A DNA stretch of 64,000 nucleotides from Solen grandis (taxonomy: Eukaryota > Mollusca > Bivalvia > Adapedonta > Solenidae), in contig CM037783.1 of NCBI GenBank assembly GCA_021229015.1, positions 1,394,725 through 1,458,724 on the forward strand. The letters are read 5' to 3'. Every line of letters starts with the position of its first letter. Within the stretch, counting starts at the first letter, position 1. Shown here piece after piece: positions 11,043 through 24,237 of this stretch. Position numbers and translations under genes: made by a program. The notes below the pieces were generated by a model, which was not told where the DNA came from, made no database searches, and saw only the letters and a program-made list of their open reading frames with translations.

Positions 11043-14000
11043 AAATGACCCTAAGAATAAAACTATTTAGCCCAGAGCTTAGATTTCAATATATTAATTA
11101 TATATCTACTTAAACATCTCCGTCATCCTAGAAACAATCCTCCCCTTCCTCTCCCCCATTGAAGCATTTTTTTTTCTTAAATTTAAAATATTATATTTCA
11201 GCTCCTGTTATGTAAGCAAATAAATCTGTTATATTACGGAGATGTACGATCATCCTGTAATTTCCCAGAGTTCCGAGTATTCAGTTGCCTCCCCTGAGTA
11301 AAAACAAAAAAATGCAAAATGATTCTATGAATTAACTTTTCTTTAATTATTCTGCCCAAAATGAGGCTGTATGAAAGACAGTCTAATGTAAAACTAACAT
11401 CACATTAATGGTTGCTCAACAAAACTTAAATATAACAGCATCAAATTATGATACATGAAGGCCAAATCATTACACTGAAGCAAGATACACAACAGCATTA
11501 GTCATTAACGCACTTAACATAATACAGCATACCATTTGTCAGTATGGCAAAGGCAGAATGTCACATGTAAACATGGACTTGTAAGAAGGCAAGATGTAAT
11601 ATTTGCCTTAATTCTGTTCCATATATGCAGCCCTACTCAGTGTTATTGTGACATTCACGACATACAGCCTTGTATACATATAGAAAGGTAAGCCTAACAG
11701 GGTAACTCCTGTTTATTTGTCACATTCACATGCATTTTTATGCAGGGATTCTTACTAAGATTCCAATAATTCCAATAATTGGAGTTCTTGACAAGAAAGT
11801 TGGAGCTCTCCTTTAAAGTCATAAAAGATGAAAGAAAATGGATCCCCGGACTGCTAATTAGGTGTTCATTTACAAAACTTCCAACTGTCATTTAATGATT
11901 ACATGTATTACCGAGAGGTGACTGTCAGGGGACAGCTGTCAGTGTTAAAGAGAACTCAACTACCTTATTATTATCTGAATGTTTGCGATTGATCAGGATT
12001 TAAAAAAAAACTTTGTCATTGTAAGTTCGGTATATAAATCTTAAATATATCAAAAAGATAAACAGTCTTGACATGATTTCACATCTGCATATTTTATTGC
12101 TTTGTTGTTGTTTAAAATTTTTTATTTGATGATGTATATATATAGATTATGGGAAAAAAGTTAAATATCACAAAGTGATGGGATATTTATTTTAAAATGA
12201 TGAAAATGGCCTGGTTCTAAAATGGTCAAAACCAAACCTGCCTAATATGATAAGGCCCAGCAATTGTTGTTTCTGTGGGTTTTTTGGGTTTTTTTGTTTT
12301 TTGTTGTTTTTTTGTTTGTTTTTTTGAGTACCCAGTGACTCCTTAATTCAAAAGTGTACTACTGTTAAGTAAACTAGATGTAAAATAATAATAAACATTT
12401 AGCTTAAAGTAAAACTAGCCATAAGAGATTTATGAGTGTAGTCTTAGACAACTGTTTTTCTTCTTTGGAGATGTTTGATTAAAAAGACTTTATATAAGTA
12501 AAAATACCACAAACAAAAGCTTTGGAGTGAAGAAAAAAAAAAACTGCATCAGGAAACATACTCATTTGTTTATTGCATTACAGCAGTTGACACTAATCAG
12601 TAATGGTGTCCCAGGATCCCAAGGACACCAAAAATTGTGGAGGGACTCCAGAACTGACATGTCAGGTGTTCCAATGGAACACTTATACTTCTCTGATTAA
12701 AAGTTAATTTGTTGCATACTGATGTAATCATCTTCATAAACTGTTCTTGTAAGAATCACAACTTTTCAGTCTTTTTATGTGTGTAAATCTACCATATATT
12801 CAAAGGCATATGCTTACAATATTTTATAAACCACAGAGTTTGCTAGAATTCTGAAAACTGGAGTCTGATTCAAAGATTTGCCAAAAAGTTGGGGTCCTTC
12901 CATATATCTATGTAAGAACCTCTAAAAAACAACACTAAAGGAGTCTTTTTCTCGAAAATTTGAATAAGGAGTTAGTGAGAAATCTCATCAGATTCAGTAT
13001 GCTAACTGGATCTGACCACATCGTATAGAGGGTCGTCTCAGATTGACCTTTGTGTAAGCCAATCAAATTGTCGGCTACAGAATCGTTCGGTTTATCAGGA
13101 GGAAGTAACCGCATCAATCTCACAATAGGATAGAAAGATATCTAAGCGGCCGGATAGCTCATTCAGTAGAGCGGTAGCTCATTCGGTAGAGCATTCGACC
13201 TGTAAACAAAAGGCCCCGTGTTCCACTCCGGGTCAAGCTGCTCATTTTTCTCACCCTGAGACAACATTTTACCAGAGTCAGTTAGAAATGCGCTATTTAA
13301 TGGGTTTAAAATCGAGGACTTGTTTATACATATAAATTACTTAAAAGGTCAATCTGACGTGACCCCTAATGCGATGTTGTCAGATCCTAATCACAGATAG
13401 TAGGGGAGTGCAAATTAGGATATGATTTTAATGAGATTGTGAGAACCCTGAATCATTTATCTTAATAATGACTTAACCTATGTAATCATTGGGCATTTTG
13501 CTATTTTTTTTCTTCAAGGTGAAAGCCATTGAGAAGCATGATTCAGTACTGACATCCAAGCAACAGATTGACAGATTAACAAGGCCAGGAGCAACTTACT
13601 TCAACCTCAACCCATATGATGTGAGTATTGATTGATATGTTAAACAAGTGCTCTGTGTTGGTGAAAATGATGGTATGAATCTTGACAAAGTTAATCATTC
13701 TGACACAAGCAACACAAAAGTTACACATACATATTCTGAAACAATGTGATTATTTCATTCTTGTCTCTTAATTTGTTACTCCTTGATAGATGTCTGATTT
13801 ACTTAGCAGTTGGTGTGGTGATATGGCACTTTACTTTTCAAGCATTTTTTCCAGTGGCTGAGTGGTTTAACAGAGTGTACATTCTAGAATCAGGAGGTCC
13901 CTGTCCGTGACATACCAAAATCGTAAAAGATAGTACTGGTTTAGCTCCCTTGCTTGGCTCTCAGCATGTAAGAGTAGTTCTAGGACTGATTGTCCCGGTA

Positions 14001-17000
14001 TCAGGATAATGTAACTTGGTGTGATCTACAGCAGTGTGGCCACATTATATCTGTCAAGTAGACATGGTTGTGTCATAAATCTTGATATTGGGGAATTTTC
14101 ATGACATCCATTAATGAGATATTAAAGCTATTAAGTATTCCATTTTAATTGCTTTACAAAATATTATCTTTTTTCTTGAATTTGAATATTTGAATTATTT
14201 TATGATTATCCCAGTTAGATAGATGTTTCAAAACTACAGCAGTACGAATAAACATTGCTTCAGTAACCACATTTATTATTTATGTTTCACCTTTAAATGG
14301 TATCAATAGTTGTACAAAATCAACTACTTGAGGCATTTCAACAGTTTTATGCATTAGAACATGGTACATGGACATTGAGTGAAGAAGCATCAGGAGTTTA
14401 TTCACGAGTGTTACATTTTATTCTAGGTTCTCCAAATTGATCCAGAGACTCCAATGGCTGATGTGAAGAAGAAATTTAGACAGGTACAATGTTTTTTTTT
14501 TTGTTTTTTTTCTTTTACTCTGGAGTAGACATGTTAAGGTGCTGGTTGTCTGTCAGTATCTGTCCATCTTTCCATTAGAAAGATTTTCTTTATGCAGAGA
14601 AGAGAATTAAATGAAACCCCATCCAGGACATGATAATCATTATCATTATGAAGTGTGAATGGGTGTAACATATTTTTCATGTCATTACAGAGTTATTGAC
14701 CCTGGATATTATTTTCACTATATAGAGGCATTGTAAGTTAACTGGCTTTGTGTGTGCAACTCCTTCCACAGATTTTTGAAGGGATTTTGATGAAACCTCA
14801 TGAAATGTTGATGTTCTAAGCTTTTTACTGTGTTTTTTTATTGTCAGTTGGGTAAGCCATTACAGAATTATTAACCAATGTACTTTAAGTCCTTTAGTTC
14901 AGTGTTCTAGTATTGTATTTTGTCATAAGATTTTTGTTGTTGTTTTATTACACAATTTCTGGTGTACCAGTAGAAAAAATGTGTTTATCCTTTGTACGAT
15001 TTACAAAGCAAGTTCCTATGGCAGAATTCTCTATTATACTGTATTACAAAAATTTTACAAGCTTTTTTTTTTATGAAATTTTCAAACTTAATTATGTACT
15101 ACTCTGCATTTTCTTAATGAAGTGATGCCTACTGTAATTCTCATGGAAAACACTGTCATATGTGTTTATGTTTCAGATGTCAATATTGGTCCATCCTGAT
15201 AAAAATCCAGATGACTCAGACAGGGCACAGGTGGCATTTGATGGTAAAGATGTTTAACCCTTTCCCTCATATAGACTCATTTTGACGCACTCAATAGGTA
15301 CCACATAAAGCCTGATCTGCAGAAAACCACAGTTAAACCTTACCAAATTGAATTATAAAGTCCTCATTTCCAGACCACTGAGGAGCAGCGAACAGCATAA
15401 AACCTGATCAGCCTGCGAGTTACTCGCAGGCTGATCTGGTTTTATGTTGTTCGCATAGGTCTTTTCATGGTTTCCTCTATGAGGGAAAGGGTTAAATTGT
15501 CCTGTGTATCGCACAATAAAGTTTGATTAAGATGTTCTATTAAGACTTATATGTTGTTTTTTTAAATTAGTATATATAAACTGAAAAGCACACTCAGGTT
15601 TCATACCACAAAACATCGAAACCATCATATTCCATAGGCTGGATGAAAATAGAGTCAGCATGGAAGGTTGGAAGGGGTAGAAATTGCAAAAAAAATGCTG
15701 AAATTGAAGCAACACAGTTAGACTGAATATTTAACTTGAAACATGAAACAAGAGCCTTAAAATGAAATAAATTTATTTTTTTCTGTATGTAAATATCTAT
15801 GTGATACCATATTTATTTATCTTTTTTTTAACTTGCACATCTTGAAATGGTTATTTTGTCACTATCTCAATTTATTTTAATAACTCACATTAGACTCACA
15901 TTAGATTTATATTATGCCATCATTGTGAAATCAACTGATTTTTCACTATGGCAAATATTTTCTGAGTTCCAGCAAGTTTAATATAACTAGTATCAGTTGT
16001 AGTTTGCATTTGATACAGTGTTTACTGCTAAATTTGGTGGACAGCAAGAGTACAAGAGGCCACTACCACAAGTGTATGTTGCTTGTAAGTGTTTGTACTT
16101 TGTTGCAGCTGTCTCTAAGGCCTATAAGACCCTGGAGAATGAGGAGGGCTTCAAGAGATGTCAAGAAATCATAGAGGAAGCAAAAACTAGAGTTAATGAC
16201 ATGGTATGCATGTTTGATTTTGTATCTGTTACACAAATCAAACAAAAATCCTGTCGCAAATTAAACATGTAATACTTAATGTTCCACTATAGCATTAACA
16301 TTTGCTAATTCTGTATAATCCAGTGATATATTTATAATTGCTTTCAAGTACCGGGTATTGTCAAGCTTATTTTTTGTTGATGAGTTTTATATTCATTTAG
16401 CATAAATCCATAACATTGAACAATTTTGCTGGCCCATCATTGAGATATTCCTTTTCATAGCTATATATATCTAACATTTTTACATGTGATAAATATTCCA
16501 ACACCTTAGATGAAAGCCCAGAAGAAGAAGCAGAAAAAAGAAGGGAGGCCACAGGATGTACCGGAGGATGACCAGGAGAAGGTATACTGACCCTTGTCTG
16601 CATGCCTGGTACCTGTGTCTCTGTTTCCCAGCTGGACGTCATAGCAAATATAGGCAATTTTTTATGAATATAAATATTTTGATAAATAGAGGACCTTATT
16701 GGGTATGTACCTCAAGATCAAGGTCATATGTTAAATTCTTACAAATAGTATGTCAAGTCTAGTCTGAGTGATAACTTAAAATCTATTTGTTGTTTGGATC
16801 TCAGATGTGTAATATTCTTGCCTAGATGCATAGAGGAGGACCCTTATTGAAATTTGACCAGTACGGTAAAGGTAATTTTATCAGGTCTTTAAATTTTGGT
16901 TTGGGGTGGTAAATTAGTAGCATGCCAAAGAACATGTTATGAATCATAATGTAGTTGTTATAATGGCATATTAGGAAGATATTTATACCTATACAAACAA

Positions 17001-19192
17001 GGCTCTCAACATGCTCAAGGTGAGCTATTCTATTCAACCTGTGTCTGTCATTCGTCAACAATTTGCTTTAAAAGATATAATCTCATCTGAAACCACATGG
17101 TAGAACTGGATGAAACTTGGCATGAATGATCTACAGATGGAACGTCACAAAAGTTGCTAAAATAAATTTGATTCATGCAGAACTCAAGTTGACATGGCAG
17201 CTAATAGAATTTTATTTAGAAATATTAATATCTTCCCTGAAACCATTGATTACGATATAACTTCATTTGGCACAAATGGTCACCTAATGGCCCCCCCTAT
17301 CATAATTGCTAAAATGATCACTTAAAAATGAGGCCACTAAGGGGTTGGCTTGTTTCCTAATATACTCTATATAGCAAAAATAAAAAATTATTCTTCTATA
17401 AAACCATTGAGGTAAACTGGTAACCAGACTGAAAGCTTAGGTAATTTACAAAAGTAAAAGCATGTACCAGGGAACTGAGCCATTTCAAAATAAATGTCCC
17501 ACTTTCAGTCAGAGTAATAGGATATACAATATTGTGAATCCTGAAAAACATCCCTTGTTCAAGTAAGTTTCTGTTTAAGAGAAAGTAAAATGGATAATTT
17601 TGGTGTTACCTTCTGTTTGTTCTCTTTCAGTACAAACACGCTGTCTATGTACAGACGTGTAAACTTTTTGCTGATCTGGAGAGGCTTCGAGTGGAGAGAG
17701 AAACTAGAGAAATGCATGAACGGTAAATGTTTTAGACTTGTGTTTGTCATTAGATGGTTCAATATTCCACCCTACAAGCCATGGTAATGCAGTATGGCAT
17801 CACAGAAAACCAGTATCATCCAATATCAGTTGGACTTCCTTTGCCTGAAAAGATTGATATATATATGTCATATGTAGGTAAATTAAATACATATGTATAT
17901 AACTGGTACATACAGTGTCTGCTGTGTTATTAGGTCATAGATTTGATCCCTCAATGTTTGCTGTGTTACAAGGTCATGGATTTGATCCCCCAATGTCTGC
18001 TTTGTTACCAGGTCATGGATTTGATCCCCAAATGTCTGCTTTGTTATCAGGTCATGGATTTGATCCCCAAAAATAAGTTCCAGGAAGCATGGAATGAATT
18101 TTACCTTTTATGTGAAAGTTAGAAACATAATTTCCATATAACAGATTTCACTTGCACTTGTCTAAATACAAATGTGTTATTCCTGATGGGATAGGATACA
18201 GAAATGCATGCCTGTCAGGCAGCTGTGTTGTGACAGTACATAGTGATGATGATGTGATATTTTACAGGAAACGCAAGGCAGAAGATGAAGCTATGGAAAA
18301 AGAACAGAAAGAAGTAGAAAAAGAGTGGAATAAAAACTTTGAGGTATTTACTTTGATACGTGGTTTGTAATGGGGATTCTGGTGTTTATTATTTAATGTG
18401 ACAATGCTTTAATGTGTCTTTTAGACACACACATAATCATAAATTGATTGGAATAGAATTTCATGATTATTTAAGGATTGGTGGAGGTGGCATTCAATGT
18501 GCTTTTCAGTGTGGTTGGTTTAGTTCAAATTGGAACATTTTTAGTGTAGTTTTTACCCTGATGAATTATCAGAATTTGAAATTCAAGCAGTATATTCACA
18601 TCCCTGTATCACAAAGTGAGGTAAAGGCTATATGGGAAACACATGCATTTTTTCCATCTCTCAACATTTTGCAAAAAGTTCAATATAACTTTCTGTTGTT
18701 GAGTCATTGCAATTTAGTTGTGGTATTAATCCTTAGAATGCTGTGAGCAATTGTGACTGTAACCAGTGCAGACCTTGGTCAACCTGCACATCCAAGTCTG
18801 ATCATTGGTCTGCATTGTTTGCTATCCAGTCAATCATCTATAGCAAGTACCCACATAAACAGCTTCTGGTACAGTCCAAATTGAAGAAAGGTTGGGTCTA
18901 TTTCAGAAACAACTGATCATTGGCAGTGATTACTCTTGTAAATTTTTTTCCATATAAAACATGAATATCAGAAAAAAATTAAAACCTTGCTTGATGCAAT
19001 AATTACCATTTTCACAGTAAACATATATACACTTACATATGATAATTAAAGGTACAAGTGTACACTACCTCAAGTAGAAACACCATGCTTATTTGAGAAA
19101 GTCCGTAATTATTTTAAATTTATTCTGTCAAAAAGTAAAATTAAATTAAGGGATCGTGTTTGTAGGAAAAAAACTGTATTTTAATTTCCTTT

Positions 19193-19223
<31 letters not shown>

Positions 19224-19576
19224 CAACACTGTCACAAATCAAAGCTTAAGTGATAAATAGAACATGATGAAAAATGATATGTAATATTAGCAGCTGCACG
19301 TAAATGTAACACACCTCTAGTGTCTAGTGTATTTTTTAAAAAAAAGCTAGTTTTCTACTTGAATAACATTAAATGGGCTTGATTAGTGCATCAGGGATTG
19401 CTTGTGAAAGAGACAGTGGAATGCTAGATATAGTCAATTATTTTTTTTGGCTCATCTTGTAGGAGAGCAGAACAGGGCGAGTGGACAGCTGGAGACAGTT
19501 CTCCTCAGGGAAAAAATCAAGTAAGAAGATGAGAGGGACATTTAGACCACCGAAACCCAAGTTAGAGAAGAGATAG
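7012..19576 (+). CDS. DNAJC8: DnaJ homolog subfamily C member 8 (spliceosome-associated J-domain protein), complete
   Basis: Nine coding exons, all with GT-AG introns and compatible phases: 7012-7116, 13519-13620, 14427-14483, 15177-15243, 16109-16203, 16510-16581, 17631-17722, 18268-18343, 19463-19576 (TAG). They give 780 nt, 259 aa, close to the ~253 aa of the human protein. The J domain spans about residues 55-118. It includes TRPGATYFNLNPYDVLQIDP and the invariant HPD at residues 94-96 (VHPDKNPDD). The rest is a charged helical region (KKKQKKEGRP, ERLRVERETREMHERKRK), then NFEESRTGRVDSWRQF and a basic tail FRPPKPKLEKR, all typical of DNAJC8. In animals the protein is nuclear, associates with spliceosomes and stimulates Hsp70 through HPD. 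The start was chosen because MASSGE matches the family N-terminus. Upstream of a convergent PPP6R3. Identification is by remembered family sequence, not by a search. Confidence 0.96.
8887..9089. repeat. Tandem duplication, ~103-bp unit x2
   Basis: Two nearly identical copies start at 8887 and 8990 with CATTGCTGGTTTAAATGAAA and differ at only a few positions. This suggests a recent slippage or unequal exchange event inside the hAT-like element. Confidence 0.9.
9588..9803 (+). other. Unexplained open frame inside the hAT-like element
   Basis: After a good acceptor-like sequence (TATTTTCAG at 9582-9590) the frame reads EFQSHALCFIVTNNLSLMAQ, then NELITIQQEKGGYLPREE, then IISIRRCPDIYY, before an AT-rich end. 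The first ~45 residues have balanced composition unlike the surrounding DNA. It could be a captured exon or a relic of a transposon protein. No family was recognised and no donor site could be fixed. Confidence 0.3.
10892..11160. repeat. Direct duplication around a poly-C tract
   Basis: AATAAAACTATTTAGCCCA, followed by GCTTAGATTTCAATATAT and a run with CTCCGTC and CCTAGAA, occurs from 10892 and again from 11056. A run of about 26 C (11011-11037) separates the two. Confidence 0.75.
13149..13236 (+). repeat. tRNA-like sequence with duplicated A-box segment
   Basis: It carries two A-box-like stretches, TAGCTCATTCAG (13155) and TAGCTCATTCGG (13175), and a B-box-like GTGTTCCACTCC with CCGGG stem bases. 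The apparent anticodon loop CCTGTAAA would place TGT (Thr) at the anticodon. No 7-bp acceptor stem closes and the B box has C where GTTCGA is expected, so it is a pseudo-tRNA or a SINE head rather than a working tRNA. Confidence 0.6.
13851..14062 (+). repeat. tRNA-derived SINE, diverged copy
   Basis: Same family as 1139-1402, here in plus orientation: CAGTGGCTGAGTGGTTTAAC at the head, CATACCAAAATCGTAAAAGA, then GCTCCCTTGCTTGGCTCTCA in the body. Located in DNAJC8 intron 2, sense to the gene. The B box is damaged. Confidence 0.8.
15254..15495. mobile_element. TTAA-ended palindromic MITE, copy 1
   Basis: Starts TTAACCCTTTCCCTCATA and ends TATGAGGGAAAGGGTTAA, an 18-bp TIR. The interior holds GACTCATTTTGACGCACTCA and a hairpin around CAGCCTGCGAGTTACTCGCAGGCTG. 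About 242 bp, no coding capacity. Located in DNAJC8 intron 4. Other copies: 30509-30736, 53718-53959, 58833-59074, 60341-60583. Confidence 0.9.
17916..18071. repeat. Minisatellite, 39-bp unit x4
   Basis: Four head-to-tail units of 39 bp, each with TGTCTGCTTTGTTA-like and AGGTCATGGATTTGATCCCC segments, in DNAJC8 intron 7. The first unit is the most diverged. Confidence 0.9.
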
Positions 19577-20372
19577 TCCACAGTGTTGCGGTATAGATGA
19601 ATGCTGGTATAAGTGTGGTGTAAATCAGTCTTGTGTGTAGCAGTTACATGTGAAACTGCTTAGTTGTACAGGAATGCATGGTAGAGAGGAGCGAGACAGC
19701 CTTTCTGGAGTAAAACATGAGAAAACTTACCGCGGAAAGGATTCAATATTAGTGCTGTTAGCATACAAGCTGGCTCTCTTGTGGGTATTTTTTTTTTTCA
19801 AAATCCTTGTCAGCATTTAAAACAGTGCCTTTGTTTTCCACTTTTTAAAAACGAAACATTAAAACAGGATCTTCAATACATTTTTGAAAGAAACTGGCCA
19901 CTTTGATAGGGTAATTTTATGACAGGAAATTTTCAGTTTGTGTCTACTTCACTATTAGAATCAATCATCCCATGTGTGCAAATAACAGTGTAAGTCATTT
20001 ATATTTGCCATTTTGTTTGCATATTAAGCATTTATACACTGACTAACCTGGCTGTATACTAGATGCATAGTAGCTTCCCTTTATAGTTCTCTTGTTGCAT
20101 AGTTTCAGATCAAGCTAGCAAATTACCAGGGTAGCATTCAAGTTGTGAATATGTAAGATTTTTGGGTACAGTATCGGTCCACATTATACTTTTTGTTTTT
20201 TTTTCTTTTTTCTATCCTCTCACTCAGGTAGTACAGTGTCAAATGGACAACAAGATAAGATTTTTTACCATCATAATCTTGGGTCCAAATCCATCATACT
20301 TTTAATTTTTAATGCAGTTTGATTTGTTAAGAGTTCTTTACTGGTAATATCCATTTTAGTTGATGTATTTTT
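19577..20372 (+). other. Probable DNAJC8 3' UTR, proximal part
   Basis: Follows the TAG stop at 19574-19576 without further coding sequence. AT-rich with pyrimidine runs. The length of the UTR cannot be fixed from sequence alone. Confidence 0.5.
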
Positions 20373-21639
20373 AGCTCACATGAGCACAACGTGCTCAAGG
20401 TGAGCTTTTCTGATCGCCTTTTGTCCGGCGTCCGTGCGTGCGTCCGGCGTCAACAATTGCTTCAAACAACATCTCCTCCTAAACGGCTTGGCCAATTTGA
20501 AAAATATTTTGCAGGAATGTTCCTTGGATGAAGCTCTACTAAAGTTGTATAAATGGTTCTGGTCCATTGCATAATTAGGTCACAGGAGCTAAAAATAGAT
20601 TTTAAAAATGCAAACTTTGAAAATCTTCTTCTGCAAAACTGCAAGGCCTAGAGCTAGAGCTTAGATATTTGGTATGTAGCATCATCTTATGGGCCACTAC
20701 CAAGATTGTATAAATCATAGCCCTATGGTGATAAATGACCCCGCACCAGGGGTCACTTGTTTTACATAGAGTTATATAGAAAAATCTTAAAAAATCTTCT
20801 TCTAATCCATAAGGCCTAGAGCTTAGATATTTGGTATGTAGCATCATCTTATGGGCCACTACCAAGATTGTAAAATCATAGCCCTATGGTGATAAATGAC
20901 CCCGCACCAGGGGTCACTTGTTTTACATAGAGTTATATAGGAAAATCTTAAAATATGGTGATAAATGACCCCGGGTCACTTGTTTTACATAGAGTTATAT
21001 AGGAAAATCTTAAAAAATCTTCTTCCATGAATGCATAAGGCCTAGAGCTTAGATATTTGGTATGAAGCATCATCTTATGGGCCACTACCAAGATTGTACA
21101 AATCATAGCCCTATGGTGATAAATGACCCCGCACCAGGGGTCACTTGTTTTACACAGAGTTATATGGGAAAATCTTAAAAAATCTTCTTCCATGAATGCA
21201 TAAGGCCTAGAGCTTAGATATTTGGTATGAAGCATCATCTTATGGGCCACTACCAAGATTGTACAAATCATAGCCCAATGGTGATAAATGACCCCACACC
21301 AGGGGTCACTTGTTTTACATAGAGTTAAATAGGAAAATCTTAAAAAATCTTCTTCTATGAATCAATAAGGCCTAGAGCTAAGATTTTTGGTATGTAGTAG
21401 CATCTAATGGTTCATTACAAAGATTTTCAAAGTCTTGGCCCTACAGTGATAAATGACCCTGCGCCCAAGTCTTCTCTGAAACCATATGGCCCATTGCTTA
21501 GATATTTGGTGTGTAGTATTGTCAGGGGTAAAATGTTTTAGATTAAGTTATATCAGAATCCTTGTCTGTTTAAAAACCTTGACATCAGTTGAAGCAATGG
21601 TACTCAGGTGAGCAATTCAGGGCCATCATGGCCCTCTTG
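20373..21639 (-). mobile_element. CAAGAG/AGCTCACCT element with internal tandem units, copy A
   Basis: Read on the minus strand it starts at 21639 with CAAGAGGGCCATGATGGCCC, whose GGGCCATGATGGCCC is a hairpin, followed by TGAATTGCTCACCTGAG. It ends at 20373 with a second hairpin (GCTCACCTTGAGCAC paired with GTGCTCATGTGAGC). GCGTCCGGCGTC-type GC-rich sequence lies just inside that end. Units of about 165 bp with GCCTAGAGCTTAGATATTTG and GATAAATGACCCC repeat between 20640 and 21440. No coding capacity. Copies B and C lie at 35964-36680 and 52739-53634. Confidence 0.85.
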
Positions 21640-22139
21640 TTTTTGTCATTTTATGATTCTAAGCATAAAAAAAATCAGGAAACATGTTGAAGCTACTCAT
21701 TTTGGGGTATTTAGATTTGCTTTACAAAGTAAATGCTTTGCAGGAGCACTCTTGCCATGGTTCAGTAGTTTTGTTTATTGACCACCGATGAAATAGACTA
21801 CAGGGGCAGAATATTTCAAGTCCTTCCCTAGTGCAAAGTACTGGTTCAACTCAATATATTTTTATATTGAAACTTATTTATTTATCATCATTTTAGAAAC
21901 AGTTCTTGCAACTAATACTAACATCTCTTGATGGTTCTTGGGTTGGACTAGTACTTGTCACCTGGAAAGACCATGAAATACAGTTCAAACCCTAAACCTT
22001 TCTTCCACAGTCGTGTGTGTTACCATTTGACTACAGCTAACTCAACATCAGTCAAGGATTAGTGTATATTGTTTCACATCTAATGCAATATTTGTAAAAT
22101 AATGAAAGTTTAAGTTGAAAGTAAATGGTTTTAGAGAAA

Positions 22140-22301
22140 TTAAGGTAAAGTCCCTTTAATGGTTCCGCTACATTTTGGACCTCATGGCCTTTCACGGAGA
22201 TAACCAAGGTTTCCTAATGCGTCATTAGGGTACCTTGGTTACCTTGGTAGAGGTTAAGTGGTACAAGACATAGCAGAAACATTACGGGGACTTTACCTTA
22301 A
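22140..22301. mobile_element. Palindromic MITE, TIR TTAAGGTAAAGTCCC
   Basis: The 15-bp ends TTAAGGTAAAGTCCC and GGGACTTTACCTTAA are exact inverted repeats 162 bp apart. The core also folds (AACCAAGG paired with CCTTGGTT). Ends in TTAA like the 15254 family but with different sequence. Confidence 0.85.
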
Positions 22302-23221
22302 GGCAAAAATATCATTAATGTGAATAAAGTTAAATGAATCTGTAATCTTAAGAATAAATCAGTTTTGAATGTGACATGAATATAAGAATTGTTTGCAAGA
22401 TTATCACAGTATTTGTAAGGTTGAAATGTCTAGTGAAAGGTCAGGACTCTGGGTAGTTTTCAGACCTAGAGGGCATAGTTAAAACTTACTTACAGCCGGA
22501 CAGGTTCAGGCTAGTTCTCTGAATGAAAATGTTTCGTTGTGCTTCAGTTACTGATTATTACCCAGTCTTTTCTGAACTCTACTTATTTGAATAAGGAAAT
22601 ACAGTGGCTGCTAAACCCAGGTGATCTCAAAATGGAGGTCAAATGAATTTCAGGATTTTAAAGCTGCCTGCTTAAAACAGGTTGGAAACTAAGAAGAGAC
22701 GGCCACTGGTAAAAGATAGACTGGAGTATGCAAGAAAATTGCCATTCAGTTACAAAGTGTGTTAGGGATATGTGGTACAAATATTTTGGAATACCTGTGT
22801 GAAGTATGTGCATCTGTGAAACATTAATGTGAGACCTGTGTTTGAAATTAATGTGACTAAGGCAGCAGTGGTAATGTGTGTTTGATATATCTCCATTACT
22901 TCCCCTTGTTAAAACAGACAGGGTGATTTAAAAAAAAAAAGCGTGACTTTTTAAATATTTTGTTTAAGGATGCCAAAATCATTCTGACACTCATATCTCA
23001 CAGATAGTGCTAGAAATTGTCATTGTTACATGTTGTGTTCTTTAGTCACGTCTCCATTTCTGGACATGTGATGAGCATTTTACCATGTGGAGACACTATA
23101 AGAATCATGATCAGCCTGCATATAGATCTCATTCTTCCAGCACTGCATGTACTGTCTCGGTCTCATACGGATGTTTTGTTGTTGTTTTTTGCAATGTCAA
23201 ATCCGATGGGTTACTGATTTT

Positions 23222-23330
23222 TGTTTCACCTGCTGTAAGCAGATGTGATACATAGGGATCACTTTTCTCTCGTCTGTCTGTCTGTCACACTTTTTCCGTC
23301 ACGCTTCAGCAGGTGACACATGTTCCAAAG
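23222..23330 (-). mobile_element. CAAGAG-type short palindromic element, TGTCACCTGCTG family
   Basis: On the minus strand it includes GGAACATGTGTCACCTGCTG, AAGCGTGACGG, a GACAGACAGACAG run, AAAGTGATCCCTATG, then CTGCTTACAGCAGGTGA. The arms GTCACCTGCTG and CAGCAGGTGA pair. Other copies: 31189-31307, 40701-40831, 54184-54290, 54766-54895. Confidence 0.8.
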
Positions 23331-24237
23331 ATCCTTTTTATTTATTTATTGGATTTTTTTTTTTTAAATTAAACTTCAGTTATCTGACAAGAATCATTTG
23401 TCAGAATTCAGTCCATTTTTTTTAATTGTTCATTTCTATGACATGTATTCAAATGCTATTTAAGTTTTAAATTGTAAATACCAGTATTAACAGCAATCCT
23501 GCAATCCTTTTGTGAATTGTATAAACAATATTTTTGTTTTTTAAGGGTATTTATTCATCATCATGCTGTATCGACTGTACATAAGTTTTTGTTTATGAGA
23601 ATGTATATGCAAGACTTTTTAAAAGAAAAAAGTATGTAGGAACAATTTACAAATACATGTATATCTTTTTCTTCACTAAGGATATTTCATGAATATCAAT
23701 CTAATCAAAATTCTTTTTCTATCCTATACCATTCAGGTATGCCATTTTACACTGTAAGAACAATTAAAAGCCAGATCAGACTGAAAGTAGTTATTTATTA
23801 GTGACTTGTCAACTGAATAGGTATTTTTCGATTCACCATTTCTCAGTCAATTCTTTGGAAATGTCAAAGCAACACTAAATCTGATACATTTTTTTTCAAT
23901 GGTATTTGTAAAATTGCATAATTTAAGTGGGAAACATTTAAAATGTCAATATTTTTAGCTACACACGTCAGATTTTGTCTTTTTCTGTATAGGGCAGTAA
24001 AGACAGACTATTGCAGCAGATATTTTCATACTCTTCAGGATATATAGATTGTGAAACAAGTGTTCATAATTACATGTTTATGTATTTTCAGGTTCCTAGT
24101 CTCATAAGATAGGAAATGACATTATGTGTATTATTTTCCAGGTATCCATGCTTCTGTATGTAATGCACTGATTGTTTTGTAAGGTGTATTAGATTGAGAA
24201 AATTGTTTGAAGAATCTGATATTGTTTTTGAACTTTG

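Noticed and set aside
13149..13236. Functional tRNA-Thr gene
   Set aside because: No acceptor stem pairing, duplicated D-arm segment and a damaged B box.
20602..21271. Two minus-strand frames sharing MICTILVVAHKMMLHTKYL-like repeats
   Set aside because: They are the translated tandem units of the CAAGAG element; unit length changes break the frame.
20640..21440. CRISPR-like array
   Set aside because: The long similar units have no constant short repeats with unique spacers, and the genome is animal.
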